From: an uncultured Gammaproteobacteria bacterium
GTDB lineage: Bacteria; Pseudomonadota; Gammaproteobacteria; Pseudomonadales; Ketobacteraceae
DNA: 64,000 nt
Assembly: GCA_913063125.1 (NCBI GenBank)
Contig: CAJXZM010000004.1
Coordinates: 1 to 64,000 of the forward strand
Direction: 5' to 3'
Numbering within the stretch: position 1 is the stretch's first letter; each line of letters begins with the position of its first letter. The notes under the pieces are model-generated. The model was not told the origin of the DNA. It made no database searches and saw only the letters and a list, made by a program, of their open reading frames with translations. Below are positions 51,874-62,282 of this stretch, piece by piece. The position numbers and the translations under genes are program-made.

Positions 51874-54276
51874 TTATTTATTCTGTTTAATAAAGAATAC
51901 CGCGAGGGCAGGCATTAATACAATGGCACCAATCATATTCCATATGAACATGAAGGTAAGTAATATGCCAATGTCTGCTTGGAATTTTATGTCAGAAAAA
52001 TACCATGTGCCAACACTCAAGCTGAGCGCTATCCCAGTGAATACGATAGACTTGCCTGTTATTTGTAACGCCGCTAGGTAAGCAGACTGTAATGGTGCTC
52101 CGCTGTCTAAGTGGTGACGTATTTTTGAATAAAGGTAAATTCCATAATCAACACCGATGCCAACGCCTAGTGCGATTACGGGTAGGGTTGCTATTTTTAC
52201 TCCCATGCCCATTTTTGTCATTACCGCTTCACAGAGAATGGAGGTAAGAAACAAAGGTAATACAATGCATATTACTGGGCGTATTGATCGAAAAGAAAGG
52301 AAAATCATTGCACAAATGACGCTATAAACCATGATTAGAATACGTTTTTCGGCACTTGCGATAATTTCATTTGTTGCGGCTTCTGCGCCAGCGTTGCCTG
52401 ATGCAAGGATGAAGTTGGCCAGAGTGTCGCTGTTGTTTGTCTTGGCAAATGTTTCGACAGCAGAAACAACATTGGTCAGCGTAGTCGCCTTATGGTCTTT
52501 TAAGTATATAATTACTGGAACCAAGCTACATTCAGGGTTTTGATAGCCTGACGGTAAATAGGTAAGTGCGCCGCCAATAATCTTCTGGTTTTTGGGTAAT
52601 TCAGACCATTTAATATTTCCTTCGTTGAACCCACTTAATACATGTTTAATAACTGAAACTAGAGAGTCAACTGACTCAACTTCATCTAAGCGCTCTATTT
52701 TCCACATAAATCTATCGATAAGTCTAAGAGCCTTGTAGCTAGAGCATGCTTCGGGAGGGGTCTCAACCATCACAACCAGAACGTCGGCACTGATGGAGTA
52801 ATTTGTAGTAATGAAGTGATTGTCAAGGTTGTAGGCCGAGGTAGGGTGTAGTTCAGGGGCCCCTGGATCTAAATCTCCGATTTTTAGATCCTTTCTTATT
52901 TCATTGCCTACTCCAGCGCAAATAAGGGAAATCAACACAATGCAAAAGGCATATTTAGGCTTGACGAGCTTTGATAGTGTTAACCAGATTACAGATGGCG
53001 ATGCTTGTTTTTTCTTGACGAACTCAATGGCTCTATCTCCAATTCCTACATAGGACATTGCAATGGGAACAAACATAAGTTTAGTTAGGATTATCGTTGC
53101 GACACCTATGCTTGCTGTAATTGCGAGTTCTCGTATAACACCTATATCAATAAACCAGAGTGTTACAAATCCAACTGCATCACTGATTAAGGCCAGTAAC
53201 CCGGGTAAGAAAAGAGCTCTAAATGTATTGGTTGATGCATCGTAGGGGGTGGCACCCTCTGCAATTTCAACGCTCATCTCTCCAACGTACTGAACACCAT
53301 GGCTAACGGCAATGGCGAAGACAAGAAAAGGAATAAGCATCGAATATGGGTCTAAACCAAATTGAATTGATTCAAATGCGGGATTAGCTTTAAGAAAAGG
53401 GAGCCAATATTCACTGTCGCGAAATACCACCATCAATTTTCGTAGCAGAGTTACAATGCCTAGTTGCCAGGCAACAGCCATCAGTGACCCAATGAGTATT
53501 ACACCAGCAGAACGAACGCAGCGGCAATCTAAGATCAGTAAATGAAATGTTATGATGACTGTAATAATAAAAAAGCCTAGAACACCTTTGGCCCCCTCAA
53601 TTAGAGCGCCCACTTTTTTGGCAAAACCTATAACATGAATTTTAACGCTGTCCGATTCAAACTGTTGTCGGATATTGCTCTCTAGCTCCTCTGAAAGTAA
53701 TCGGTAGTCAATGTCGTCATCATTGTTGCCCTCTTGTTTGTTTGAGTCTTGTTCAATAAGAGGCAAGTACACGATAGTGGAGCGAAGGTTATCAGCAACG
53801 AGTCTTCCAATTAGATCTGATCTTAAAACATTTCTTTGGAGCTCCAATAATGATTCTGTCGAGCCATTATAACCAGGGGGGATCATTTCTCCGCCACTAA
53901 ATCCAAATTCATCGGCCTCAGTCCAGCGTACATTTGGCGTCCATAGCGACCTCACCTTTCCTTTGTTTACGCCGGGTAGGTAAAAGCCTTCTTCTGTAAT
54001 TCTCCGTAAAGTCTCTATAAACTCTTTATCAAAGATGTCTCCCTTGGTGTGTTCTACTGCAATGCGAATATCATTGCCCAGGCTCAGCTCGTCTTTATGT
54101 TTATAGAGGTTTTTTATGTATGTATGTTGAAGGGGCACCATTTTTTTCATGCTGGTGTCCATTTCGAGATCATAGCTGTGGTAGATCAAAAATATAGTTA
54201 TCAATAAGAATGCAAATAGGAATGCAACCCTATGATTAAACAGTAGATTTTCAAGAAACGAGACTTTTCTTGGCAT
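51874..54276 (-). CDS. MMPL/RND-superfamily transporter
   Basis: 800 residues, inner membrane, two SSD-like helical bundles each preceded by a periplasmic domain. LGVGIGVDYGIYLYSKIRHH in the second bundle carries the conserved acidic residue; FAIAVSHGVQYVGEMSVEIA is the matching place in the first. It is about the size of lipid- or hopanoid-exporting members, but the cargo is unknown. It is distinct from the transporter at 34048. A 182-base gap separates it from the divergent kinase gene. Confidence 0.87.
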   Translation of the reverse strand: MPRKVSFLENLLFNHRVAFLFAFLLITIFLIYHSYDLEMDTSMKKMVPLQHTYIKNLYKHKDELSLGNDIRIAVEHTKGDIFDKEFIETLRRITEEGFYLPGVNKGKVRSLWTPNVRWTEADEFGFSGGEMIPPGYNGSTESLLELQRNVLRSDLIGRLVADNLRSTIVYLPLIEQDSNKQEGNNDDDIDYRLLSEELESNIRQQFESDSVKIHVIGFAKKVGALIEGAKGVLGFFIITVIITFHLLILDCRCVRSAGVILIGSLMAVAWQLGIVTLLRKLMVVFRDSEYWLPFLKANPAFESIQFGLDPYSMLIPFLVFAIAVSHGVQYVGEMSVEIAEGATPYDASTNTFRALFLPGLLALISDAVGFVTLWFIDIGVIRELAITASIGVATIILTKLMFVPIAMSYVGIGDRAIEFVKKKQASPSVIWLTLSKLVKPKYAFCIVLISLICAGVGNEIRKDLKIGDLDPGAPELHPTSAYNLDNHFITTNYSISADVLVVMVETPPEACSSYKALRLIDRFMWKIERLDEVESVDSLVSVIKHVLSGFNEGNIKWSELPKNQKIIGGALTYLPSGYQNPECSLVPVIIYLKDHKATTLTNVVSAVETFAKTNNSDTLANFILASGNAGAEAATNEIIASAEKRILIMVYSVICAMIFLSFRSIRPVICIVLPLFLTSILCEAVMTKMGMGVKIATLPVIALGVGIGVDYGIYLYSKIRHHLDSGAPLQSAYLAALQITGKSIVFTGIALSLSVGTWYFSDIKFQADIGILLTFMFIWNMIGAIVLMPALAVFFIKQNK

Positions 54277-54458
54277 GCTGGACGTAGCCTGAACTTAGCA
54301 AAGGTGTTGAGCGCCTGGGGTGGGGATTTCCTCACCCTAAAGATGAAGGTTAGTTGGTTTAATGCAAATTTGCATTGATATTGGGCTTCAAGCAGACTGT
54401 TCTGATGCGCTAGTCAAGGTATTGAATATCTATTACCCTTTGCTACCCTTAGAGGATA

Positions 54459-57400
54459 ATGTTCAATATTCACACCAGGCAATCTATGCGTTTTAAGCAG
54501 CTGTTATCGGTCTTCATCTATGTGAGTGCCTTAAGCGTATGTTGCTTTCCTCAGGTATGTGCAGCTAACAATAATATGCTGGATAACGCGGTAATGGCGG
54601 AGGGAGGGTTGGAGCCGGGCGTCTGGTATTATAGCGAAGCAGATGCCGGTAAACCTATTGAAAAGTATACCTCTAGCCTAAGGCAACAACGCTTTAAACG
54701 GGCCCCAAATCATTTTAATGCAGGTATTTTACAGCCTCCTCACTGGTTTAAAATACCTCTTGAGATTGCTAAGGATTATGATGTTAAAAAATTCCCCATT
54801 GTTTATTTGAAAATTGAAGCCCCATTACTTGATAGTATTCATGTTTACCATGAAATTAATGGTGATATTTCCGAGCTACCTCTTACGGGAAGCAGTTTTC
54901 CTTTTATACAACGGCCTTTAGAAACATCGTCGTTTATCTTTCCAATATCGGTAAAGCCTAGTGAGAAACATATCTTTTGGTTGCGCGTTATCGCTACCAA
55001 CAATATGCAACTGCCTATTACGCTGCAATCTCCAGAAAACCACATGAAGAATGAAGGTATTCGGAGTATTGGTTATGGTGTGATATTTGGTATTTTATTG
55101 ATAATGTCTATATACAATCTGTTTATAGGGTTGATGGTGAAGGATGCCACCTATATCTACTTTAGCCTAATGTTGATGGCCGCTTTGATTCATCGGTTGA
55201 TAGTGACAGGTTATGGATTTCAGTATTTTTGGGGGGGATTCCCGGAAGTAAATGCTGTTTTGAGGCCTATTACTGATAATTTTCTTTGTGTTGTTTCAAT
55301 TCTTTTTGCTCAAAGCTATTTGCAAACAAAGTCCAACGCACCAATGGCAGATAAGTACCTTACATTGCTGCTCTGGGTTACCGCGATTAGTACAATGTCA
55401 GTGTTTGTTTTGCCTTACGATAATGCACTTAGCCTGGCTTTGTGGCTGCTTCTTATCAATTTCCTCTCTTTATATGGAGTAGGTATTGAGGTGTGGTTGA
55501 AGCGTATAAAAATGGCGCGGCTATTTGTTATCGGTTGGTTTGCGTATCTGGCAGGGGGGATTGTTTCAGTATTAACCGTGTTAGGGGTGTTACCTTCCAA
55601 TTTTTATACAGTGCATATGGTCGAATTTGGAGTGCTGGTTCAGGTGGTTACTCTTTCAATGGCACTTTCTAGGCGAATAAGTGTTATGCAGGAAGAAACC
55701 ATTAAGGCGCAAGAGAAAACTGTGATGCATATGTCTCGATATCAGGGATTGTATGAAAAATCACTTGATGGAATATTTGAAGCGGACAAGGAGGGGAACG
55801 TGTTGCTCTCGAATCCTGCATTTTCCCGGATTACAGGGTACCAACCTGGCAGTGCTTTACAGAGTGACCAGAACAGTATTACCCATTTTTTTTCAAATTC
55901 TGAGGGGTTTAATGAAATTACCAATGAGCTTCAAACTCAGGGGATAGTACAAGTTAAAGAGTGTGAAATAAAAAGGTTTGACGGTGAACTAATATGGGTA
56001 AGTCTTTCACTACGCTATTCATATATCAATGGAATAAAAGTGTTTGAAGGCAATGTTAGAGATATTACTGAGTACAAAGAAAAAGAAAAGGCTCAATTAG
56101 CCCAAAAAAATGCGGAGGCAGCAACTACAGCAAAAAGTGCTTTTTTGGCCAATATGAGCCATGAAATTCGAACACCATTAACTGCTATTATTGGTTTTGC
56201 CGAAGATGCTAGAGATGAGAATATGAGTGAGACTGAACTGAAGGAGTCAGTTGATATCATTGTTCGAAGTGGGCACCATCTGTTAGACGTTATTAATGAA
56301 ATTCTTGATATCTCTAAAATTGAAGCAGGTAAATTGGAGCTTGAGGTTCTTAATGTAGACCTGTTTGCGTTGATGAGAGATGTTCAATCAGTATTTGAGC
56401 AGCGAATTCAGGCAAAAGGGTTGACGTTTACGTTGGATTATCGTTTTCCTCTACCTGAAAAAACGAATATTGATCCAACTCGCGTGAAGCAAATTATATT
56501 GAATTTGCTTGGTAATGCTTTGAAGTTTACAGAAGAAGGTGATGTAAGGCTTGAGGTGCACTATAACAGCGTTGAAAGGCAGCTTGAGTTTGTCGTGGTA
56601 GATACGGGGGTTGGAATGACGCCTTGCCAGCAGGAAAAGATTTTTGACGCCTTCACTCAAGCAGATGTGTCTACAACTCGGTCTTATGGTGGGACGGGGT
56701 TAGGGTTAAATATAGTAAAACAGTTGTTGCAGTTAATGGGAGGTAAGGTAACGGTAAGCAGCGAAGTGGATGTTGGTTCCACCTTTAAAGCGTGTATACC
56801 TGTGAATTATGAAAGTACAAAAGATTTCATCGTTTCCTATGACCAAATAAAAATTGAGAGTGTTGAAGCCAAGAGCGCTGTGATAAGGCAGCTAAAGGGA
56901 CGAATTCTTTATGCAGAAGATAATCCGGTGAACCAGCTGTTGGTGAAAAATTTGGTAACGAAAGGCGGGGCTGAAATAGACGTAGTCAATAATGGCGTTG
57001 AAGCAATTTTATACTATTTGGAAAATAAACCTGATCTTATCTTGATGGACATTCAGATGCCCTTGATAGGGGGGGTTACTGTTACAAGATTGCTAAGAGC
57101 CTATGGGTATAGTGTACCGATTATTGCGTGTACAGCGAACGTAATGGCCAATGAAAAAGAAATGTATCTAAAAGCAGGGTTTAACGACTGCGTTGAAAAA
57201 CCTATAAACAGGCCGCATTTTTATGAGGTACTTTCTAGGTATAAAGCCTCGGGAGAAAAGATAAAGTTTGAGGGGAAGATTTTGGTAGCTGAGGATAATG
57301 AAGTAAACCAGGTGATTATTAAACGTTTTTTAAATAAGCTTGGAGCCGATGTTTATCTGGCCAGTGACGGGGAGGTCGCATTTGAGCAGGCAACCAATGG

Positions 57401-57635
57401 TACATTTGATCTTATTCTTATGGATCTACAAATGCCTAAGCTTAGCGGGCTAGATGCGGGAAAAAAGCTACTATCTTTGGGGTGTGAAACGCCCATTTAC
57501 GCATTGACGGCGGATCCGGACAAGCAAACGCAGCATGAGTGTGAGAGTGCAGGGTTTCGTGGTGTGTTGCTAAAACCCCTTGATAAGGTGGCGATTAAAA
57601 ATGTATTAACCGACCACCTTAGAGCGATACAGTAA
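54459..57635 (+). CDS. 7TMR-DISM hybrid histidine kinase with PAS and two receiver domains
   Basis: 1058 residues. Signal peptide, periplasmic 7TMR-DISMED2-type domain (about 50-190), seven membrane helices (about 205-405), PAS (about 425-530), HisKA with NMSHEIRTPLTAI (His568), HATPase with NLLGNALKFT and GGTGLGLNIV, receiver 1 (Asp864) and receiver 2 (Asp989). There is no HPt domain. The N-terminal half is the same type as in the kinase at 9103, which lacks PAS and has one receiver. An ATG at 54486 is an alternative start. Confidence 0.92.
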   Translation: MFNIHTRQSMRFKQLLSVFIYVSALSVCCFPQVCAANNNMLDNAVMAEGGLEPGVWYYSEADAGKPIEKYTSSLRQQRFKRAPNHFNAGILQPPHWFKIPLEIAKDYDVKKFPIVYLKIEAPLLDSIHVYHEINGDISELPLTGSSFPFIQRPLETSSFIFPISVKPSEKHIFWLRVIATNNMQLPITLQSPENHMKNEGIRSIGYGVIFGILLIMSIYNLFIGLMVKDATYIYFSLMLMAALIHRLIVTGYGFQYFWGGFPEVNAVLRPITDNFLCVVSILFAQSYLQTKSNAPMADKYLTLLLWVTAISTMSVFVLPYDNALSLALWLLLINFLSLYGVGIEVWLKRIKMARLFVIGWFAYLAGGIVSVLTVLGVLPSNFYTVHMVEFGVLVQVVTLSMALSRRISVMQEETIKAQEKTVMHMSRYQGLYEKSLDGIFEADKEGNVLLSNPAFSRITGYQPGSALQSDQNSITHFFSNSEGFNEITNELQTQGIVQVKECEIKRFDGELIWVSLSLRYSYINGIKVFEGNVRDITEYKEKEKAQLAQKNAEAATTAKSAFLANMSHEIRTPLTAIIGFAEDARDENMSETELKESVDIIVRSGHHLLDVINEILDISKIEAGKLELEVLNVDLFALMRDVQSVFEQRIQAKGLTFTLDYRFPLPEKTNIDPTRVKQIILNLLGNALKFTEEGDVRLEVHYNSVERQLEFVVVDTGVGMTPCQQEKIFDAFTQADVSTTRSYGGTGLGLNIVKQLLQLMGGKVTVSSEVDVGSTFKACIPVNYESTKDFIVSYDQIKIESVEAKSAVIRQLKGRILYAEDNPVNQLLVKNLVTKGGAEIDVVNNGVEAILYYLENKPDLILMDIQMPLIGGVTVTRLLRAYGYSVPIIACTANVMANEKEMYLKAGFNDCVEKPINRPHFYEVLSRYKASGEKIKFEGKILVAEDNEVNQVIIKRFLNKLGADVYLASDGEVAFEQATNGTFDLILMDLQMPKLSGLDAGKKLLSLGCETPIYALTADPDKQTQHECESAGFRGVLLKPLDKVAIKNVLTDHLRAIQ

Positions 57636-57662
57636 TTGTGATTGAAACTATAGATATTGCTA

Positions 57663-58778
57663 TTATTTAACGGCAATAATATAAGCTTCGTATCCTTTAT
57701 CTGCCATTGTTTCTAAAGGAATGAAACGTAATGATGCTGAATTGATGCAGTAACGTAATCCACTTGGTGCTGGGCCATCTTCAAATACATGACCTAGGTG
57801 AGAATCGGCTCCGGCGCTTCTAACTTCAGTGCGTGGAGCAAATAATTTAAAATCTTTATTTTCAGTTACTCGCCCATTCTCTATTGGCTGAGTAAAACTA
57901 GGCCAGCCAGTACCAGAATTAAATTTATCTTTAGATGAAAATAGTGGCTCACCGCTAACGATATCAACAAATATACCCGGTCGTTTCTCATCCCAGAAGC
58001 CTTCGCTGAAGGCTCTTTCTGTCCCTTCATTTTGAGTGACGTCATATTGTAACTCTGATAAAGAGCTCTTTAATTCAGCATCGGATGGTTTGCTATAGGT
58101 CTTTGTACTCATGATTGCATGCTCCATCTTGTTGGATGAGTGGCTGTCATTTTTCCAGTGTTTTGCAAGGAATTGATCTCGGCCTGAATTGTAACGATAA
58201 AAATTATATCGGACAGGATTTTTTTTGTAATAATCTTGATGATAATCTTCAGCTGGGTAGAAAGCTGTAGCATCAATAATTTCAGTCACGATAGGTTTAG
58301 AAAATTCCCCGCTAGATCCAAGGTCTTTTTTCGATTGAATCGCAATGTTCTTTTGTTCTGTCGTGTTGGCATAAATGACTGAATGATATTGATAACCACG
58401 GTCAACAAATTGCCCTTGGCCATCGGTGGGGTCAATGTTGCGCCAAAATACATCCAGTAGTTGCTCATAGGATACGGTATTCGCATCGTATTTCACTTCA
58501 ACCGACTCTACGTGGCGAGTTGCGCCTGAGGCGACTTGCTTGTACGTAGGGTTTTTGATTTTTCCACCCGTGTATCCTGAGATAACTTCATAAACGCCAT
58601 CAACTTTTTCAAGGTCTGATTCAACACACCAGAAACAACCTCCTGCAAAGGTCGCAGTGCTAAGTGTTGTTGAACTGTTCATGCCGGCTTTAATTGTGGA
58701 TGATGCAGTTTCGGCATTTTGAGAGCAGCCTGTTAATAGAAGTGCTCCTAGTAAATAACCACCCATTGATAATTTCAT
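57663..58778 (-). CDS. msrAB: MsrA-MsrB fusion lipoprotein (methionine sulfoxide reductase)
   Basis: Repairs both S- and R-methionine sulfoxide in exported proteins. 371 residues with lipobox LTGC (Cys18). The MsrA domain has [20 protein letters not shown]; the MsrB domain has [29 protein letters not shown] and CINSASLRF with the catalytic Cys. The MsrB zinc CxxC pairs are absent. No thioredoxin domain is fused, so an outside reductant is needed. It is convergent with the kinase gene. Confidence 0.94.
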   Translation of the reverse strand: MKLSMGGYLLGALLLTGCSQNAETASSTIKAGMNSSTTLSTATFAGGCFWCVESDLEKVDGVYEVISGYTGGKIKNPTYKQVASGATRHVESVEVKYDANTVSYEQLLDVFWRNIDPTDGQGQFVDRGYQYHSVIYANTTEQKNIAIQSKKDLGSSGEFSKPIVTEIIDATAFYPAEDYHQDYYKKNPVRYNFYRYNSGRDQFLAKHWKNDSHSSNKMEHAIMSTKTYSKPSDAELKSSLSELQYDVTQNEGTERAFSEGFWDEKRPGIFVDIVSGEPLFSSKDKFNSGTGWPSFTQPIENGRVTENKDFKLFAPRTEVRSAGADSHLGHVFEDGPAPSGLRYCINSASLRFIPLETMADKGYEAYIIAVK

Positions 58779-58913
58779 AATAAACCTCGGTAAGGACTGT
58801 AATAAAAGGGCTGTAATAAGCTGATAGGTTCAGTGTGGCGAAAAAAGGAGGGGCTGGAAAGGGGGTAGAGGGCGATGTTATGAAAACGCTATGGTTTGTT
58901 ATAAATTTGTTAG

Positions 58914-58937
58914 AAATACCCCTAAAAAGGGGTATTT
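58914..58937. terminator. Hairpin between rimO and msrAB
   Basis: Ten-base arms AAATACCCCT (58914-58923) and AGGGGTATTT (58928-58937) with an AAAA loop, 49 bases past the rimO stop on the minus strand. The following T-run is weak, so it may end rimO transcription only partly. Confidence 0.55.
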
Positions 58938-58985
58938 AAGGTGTGAAAAATAGAATAAAAATACGGGAGAACAGTGGTTTGTGTG

Positions 58986-60320
58986 TTATTTTTTAAGTTC
59001 TGCCCATAAGTCATACTCGTCGGAGTTTGTGATTGTTGTATCCACAATATCTCCAGGGTTTAATGAGGTTTCACCATTGAGGTATACCATACCGTCAATT
59101 TCTGGCGCATCTGCCATACTACGGCCAATGGCTCCTTCACCGTCAGTCTCATCAATAATGACCTTTTGTGTGGTACCTACTTTCTTAAGAAGCCGCTGAG
59201 TACTGATTTCTTGTTGTTTTTGCATGAAACGATCAAAACGTTCTTGCTTAACCTCATCAGGGACATGATTCTCTAGCTTATTGGCCTGAGCACCTTCTAC
59301 AGGTGAGTATTGGAAGGCGCCTACTCGGTCTAGCTGGGCTTCATCAAGAAAGTCTAATAGCTGGTCGAAGTCGTCTTCAGTTTCGCCTGGGAAGCCAACG
59401 ATAAAGGTGCTGCGCAAGGTGATATCTGGACAGGTGTTACGCCAGGTGTGAATACGCTCAAGCGTATTATCAATAGCGCCAGGGCGTTTCATCATCTTTA
59501 AAATTCGAGGGCTGCCGTGTTGGAAGGGAATATCTAAATAAGGAAGTATTTTACCGTCAGCCATTAAAGGAATAATTTTGTCGACGTGGGGGTAAGGGTA
59601 CACGTAGTGCAAACGTGTCCAGACGCCTAAGTCACCAAGGGCTTCGCATAGCTCCTGCATACGTGTCTTGATTGGACGGCCTTGCCAAAAGCCTGTTCGA
59701 TATTTGGTATCGATCCCATAAGCGCTGGTGTCTTGAGATATTACCAACAGTTCTTTAACACCAGAATTAACCAGGCGTTCAGCCTCCTCCATAACATCGC
59801 CAATTGGGCGAGAAACCAGCTTTCCACGTAAATCGGGGATAATGCAGAATGTACAGCTATGGTTACAGCCTTCAGAGATTTTCAGGTAGGCATAATGCTT
59901 CGGTGTTAGCTTGATTCCTTGTGCTGGCACCAAATCGATGAGGGGGTCGTGTTTCACGGTTTGAGGAACGTATTTGTGTACCGCTCCTACAACCTCCTCG
60001 TAGGCTTGAGGGCCTGTTACTTCGAGAACACTTGGGTGAATATCAGTGATCGCTTTCTGATCCTTCCCCATGCAGCCGGTTACGATAACCTTGCCATTTT
60101 CTGCGATAGCTTCACCAATTGCTTCAATTGATTCAGCTTTAGCGGAATCAATGAAGCCACAGGTATTAACAACGACGATATCAGCATCTTCATAGGTTGG
60201 TACGATATCGTAACCATCAATTTTTAACTGAGTTAGGATACGTTCGGAATCAACAAGCGCCTTAGGGCAGCCTAGTGAAATAAAACCTACTGTTTTACGT
60301 TCTTCGTTGTTACTAGTCAA
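58986..60320 (-). CDS. rimO: Ribosomal protein S12 methylthiotransferase RimO
   Basis: Radical-SAM enzyme that methylthiolates an Asp of ribosomal protein S12. 444 residues: N-terminal UPF0004 domain with [12 protein letters not shown], the radical-SAM cluster [11 protein letters not shown], and a C-terminal TRAM domain. The frame begins at TTG (60320); no in-frame ATG is close, and the start gives the usual length. All Fe-S cysteines are present. Confidence 0.96.
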   Translation of the reverse strand: MTSNNEERKTVGFISLGCPKALVDSERILTQLKIDGYDIVPTYEDADIVVVNTCGFIDSAKAESIEAIGEAIAENGKVIVTGCMGKDQKAITDIHPSVLEVTGPQAYEEVVGAVHKYVPQTVKHDPLIDLVPAQGIKLTPKHYAYLKISEGCNHSCTFCIIPDLRGKLVSRPIGDVMEEAERLVNSGVKELLVISQDTSAYGIDTKYRTGFWQGRPIKTRMQELCEALGDLGVWTRLHYVYPYPHVDKIIPLMADGKILPYLDIPFQHGSPRILKMMKRPGAIDNTLERIHTWRNTCPDITLRSTFIVGFPGETEDDFDQLLDFLDEAQLDRVGAFQYSPVEGAQANKLENHVPDEVKQERFDRFMQKQQEISTQRLLKKVGTTQKVIIDETDGEGAIGRSMADAPEIDGMVYLNGETSLNPGDIVDTTITNSDEYDLWAELKK

Positions 60321-60451
60321 ATGAGTGCACCGCTAATGTAGAGATTGTCGAGATAGTTTGAGGAAGTCTGAGGTAGTGATAAGCGAGGCATCTTACCCAA
60401 TACTTGATCAGTTCGCTAATAGAACAAAGAAAATACTAGCGATAACCCCGG

Positions 60452-60688
60452 TTAATGTTTATTTGCCAGGGATTTAATGGCGATTAACATCCAAATAACA
60501 TTAAGGAATAAAGGGCCATAGACCTCGAAATACGCGGTGTTGACTACTATTAAGCAAGATCCTAATAGGTTTAATAAATGGTAATGTTTGCTGGTGGTGG
60601 AGAGCACTTGTCTTGAAATTTGTAGATATGCAATGAGTAAGGCTGCTGCCCCGAATAAGCCAATGCCTTGCATGAGGTAATATAACAT
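60452..60688 (-). CDS. CBU_0592-type small membrane protein
   Basis: 78 residues with two to three membrane segments. LFGAAALLIAYLQISRQ, SKHYHLLNLLGSCLIV and FLNVIWMLIAIKSL match the CBU_0592 family of unknown function. It lies 21 bases after the yegD stop on the same strand, so they may be co-transcribed. Confidence 0.78.
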   Translation of the reverse strand: MLYYLMQGIGLFGAAALLIAYLQISRQVLSTTSKHYHLLNLLGSCLIVVNTAYFEVYGPLFLNVIWMLIAIKSLANKH

Positions 60689-60709
60689 TAACGTATACAG
60701 TTCCGAGTG

Positions 60710-62074
60710 TTAAGCAAATATTCGCTGTGCCCAAAGGGTGAGGCCTGCTGCAACACTACCAAAGTGATCGCCATCCAACACCTCAATAGAACCAAGATTT
60801 TTTTCAATTGCTTGGCGAATAACGGGGGATTTTGCTGAGCCTCCAGTGATATAAATAAGGTCTGGCTGGCGACCTGCTTGAGTGATGACATCTTGCATCA
60901 GTGCTATAACCCTCGTCAGTGGTCGTTTAATGGCATCGGAAAATTGTTGTTGTGTGACGTCACAGGAAAGCCCTTGTTCAATGTAATCTAGTGCTACTTT
61001 GTTTGCGGAGTTATCAGATAGAGCGATTTTACATTGTTCGGCAGATCGAACGAGATGGTGGTTTTGTTTTTGTGAGCGTAATTTGATAAATCGTTGAAGC
61101 AGTGCCGGCTCAGTGGTATCTAACATTAATTGCTGTAGGCTGTAGCTGGTTTCTTTGCTGTTAAATGCAGATTGAGAGCCAACATTGTTTGTAGTGACTG
61201 CATCCCAGTATGGTTGAGTTGGCATGGGTAAGCCGCTTTTTAGTATGGATTGCATACCGAATAACGACATGAGGTTTTTTCCGGCTAATTGAATATCTAA
61301 ATCATTCCCCCCAATACGTTCGCCACTATGGCCAAGGAAATCGGCACTGCGTTCTATTTTATTACGATGATTTGGGCCCATGTTTACCATTGCGCAATCG
61401 GTTGTGCCGCCACCTATATCAACCACAAGAACGGTTTTGTTTTTATCAAGCCTAGCCTCAAAGTCGAAACCTGCTGCAAGGGGTTCAAACAAAAATTCCA
61501 CTGAAGAAAACCCCGCACGTTTGGCCGATATGGTGAGAATGTCGATGGCTTGACGATTACTTTGTTCAGAGTTCATACCTTGAAAATTCACAGGGCGACC
61601 TATGACAGTATGATTGATAGTTTGCCCCAGCTGGATTTCGGCTCGTTGTTTTATGGTTTGCATCATTGCTGTGACAATGTCTTCGAAAAAGTGCACAAAT
61701 TCAGGCCGCAGACCGCTTGCACCCAGGAACGATTTTGGCGACTTAACAAAATAGCCTTCTTCTGGCAGTGAGAAATATTGATCAAAAGCTTCATGGCCAA
61801 CATAAAGACTTTGTTCGCTGGCAGCGATATCGTGTTCGCGTCTAACCCTGCGTGCTTGATTAAGAGGGTTTTCCCTAAGCGCTATAAAGCTGTCTTGTAG
61901 CGACTTTTGAGGTATTTTTTGTCCTACAGACTCACAGATTAACTCTCGTTCCAAGGCATACAGGGCGGAGGGCATGAATGTTCGACCATGATCAATGGCA
62001 ATTAGCTGTGCACTCTCATCGGAGAAAACGCCAATAGCGCAATTTGACGTGCCGTAATCGAATCCAGCGATCAT
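60710..62074 (-). CDS. yegD: YegD-type Hsp70-family chaperone
   Basis: 454 residues with an Hsp70/actin-like ATPase fold: FDYGTSNCAIGVF (phosphate 1), VVDIGGGTTDCAMV (phosphate 2), ITGGSAKSPVIRQAI (adenosine). As in E. coli YegD there is no peptide-binding SBD-beta domain of DnaK type, and no DnaJ or GrpE gene is near. The client is unknown. Confidence 0.93.
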   Translation of the reverse strand: MIAGFDYGTSNCAIGVFSDESAQLIAIDHGRTFMPSALYALERELICESVGQKIPQKSLQDSFIALRENPLNQARRVRREHDIAASEQSLYVGHEAFDQYFSLPEEGYFVKSPKSFLGASGLRPEFVHFFEDIVTAMMQTIKQRAEIQLGQTINHTVIGRPVNFQGMNSEQSNRQAIDILTISAKRAGFSSVEFLFEPLAAGFDFEARLDKNKTVLVVDIGGGTTDCAMVNMGPNHRNKIERSADFLGHSGERIGGNDLDIQLAGKNLMSLFGMQSILKSGLPMPTQPYWDAVTTNNVGSQSAFNSKETSYSLQQLMLDTTEPALLQRFIKLRSQKQNHHLVRSAEQCKIALSDNSANKVALDYIEQGLSCDVTQQQFSDAIKRPLTRVIALMQDVITQAGRQPDLIYITGGSAKSPVIRQAIEKNLGSIEVLDGDHFGSVAAGLTLWAQRIFA

Positions 62075-62282
62075 AGTGAAACCTGTAGTTGGTTATGTGA
62101 CGTTTTAAAAAGATCGCGAAAAATAACATATAGAATTAAGGCAAGCTAGTGATAAGGGCCGATGACAGAAAGGTAAACCTGTCAGTCACCATTTATAGCA
62201 CTATTTTTCTGTTGTGGCACACTGGGAACCAGCTGGTTCTAACTGTCGGCTTCGTATAGTTTGTAATGTAAAGGAGGGTGAA

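Noticed and set aside
51874-54276. Assignment as the hopanoid transporter HpnN because an HpnA-like gene is in the window
   Set aside because: The two genes are 8 kb apart and no squalene-hopene cyclase or other hpn gene is present, so only the MMPL family can be supported.
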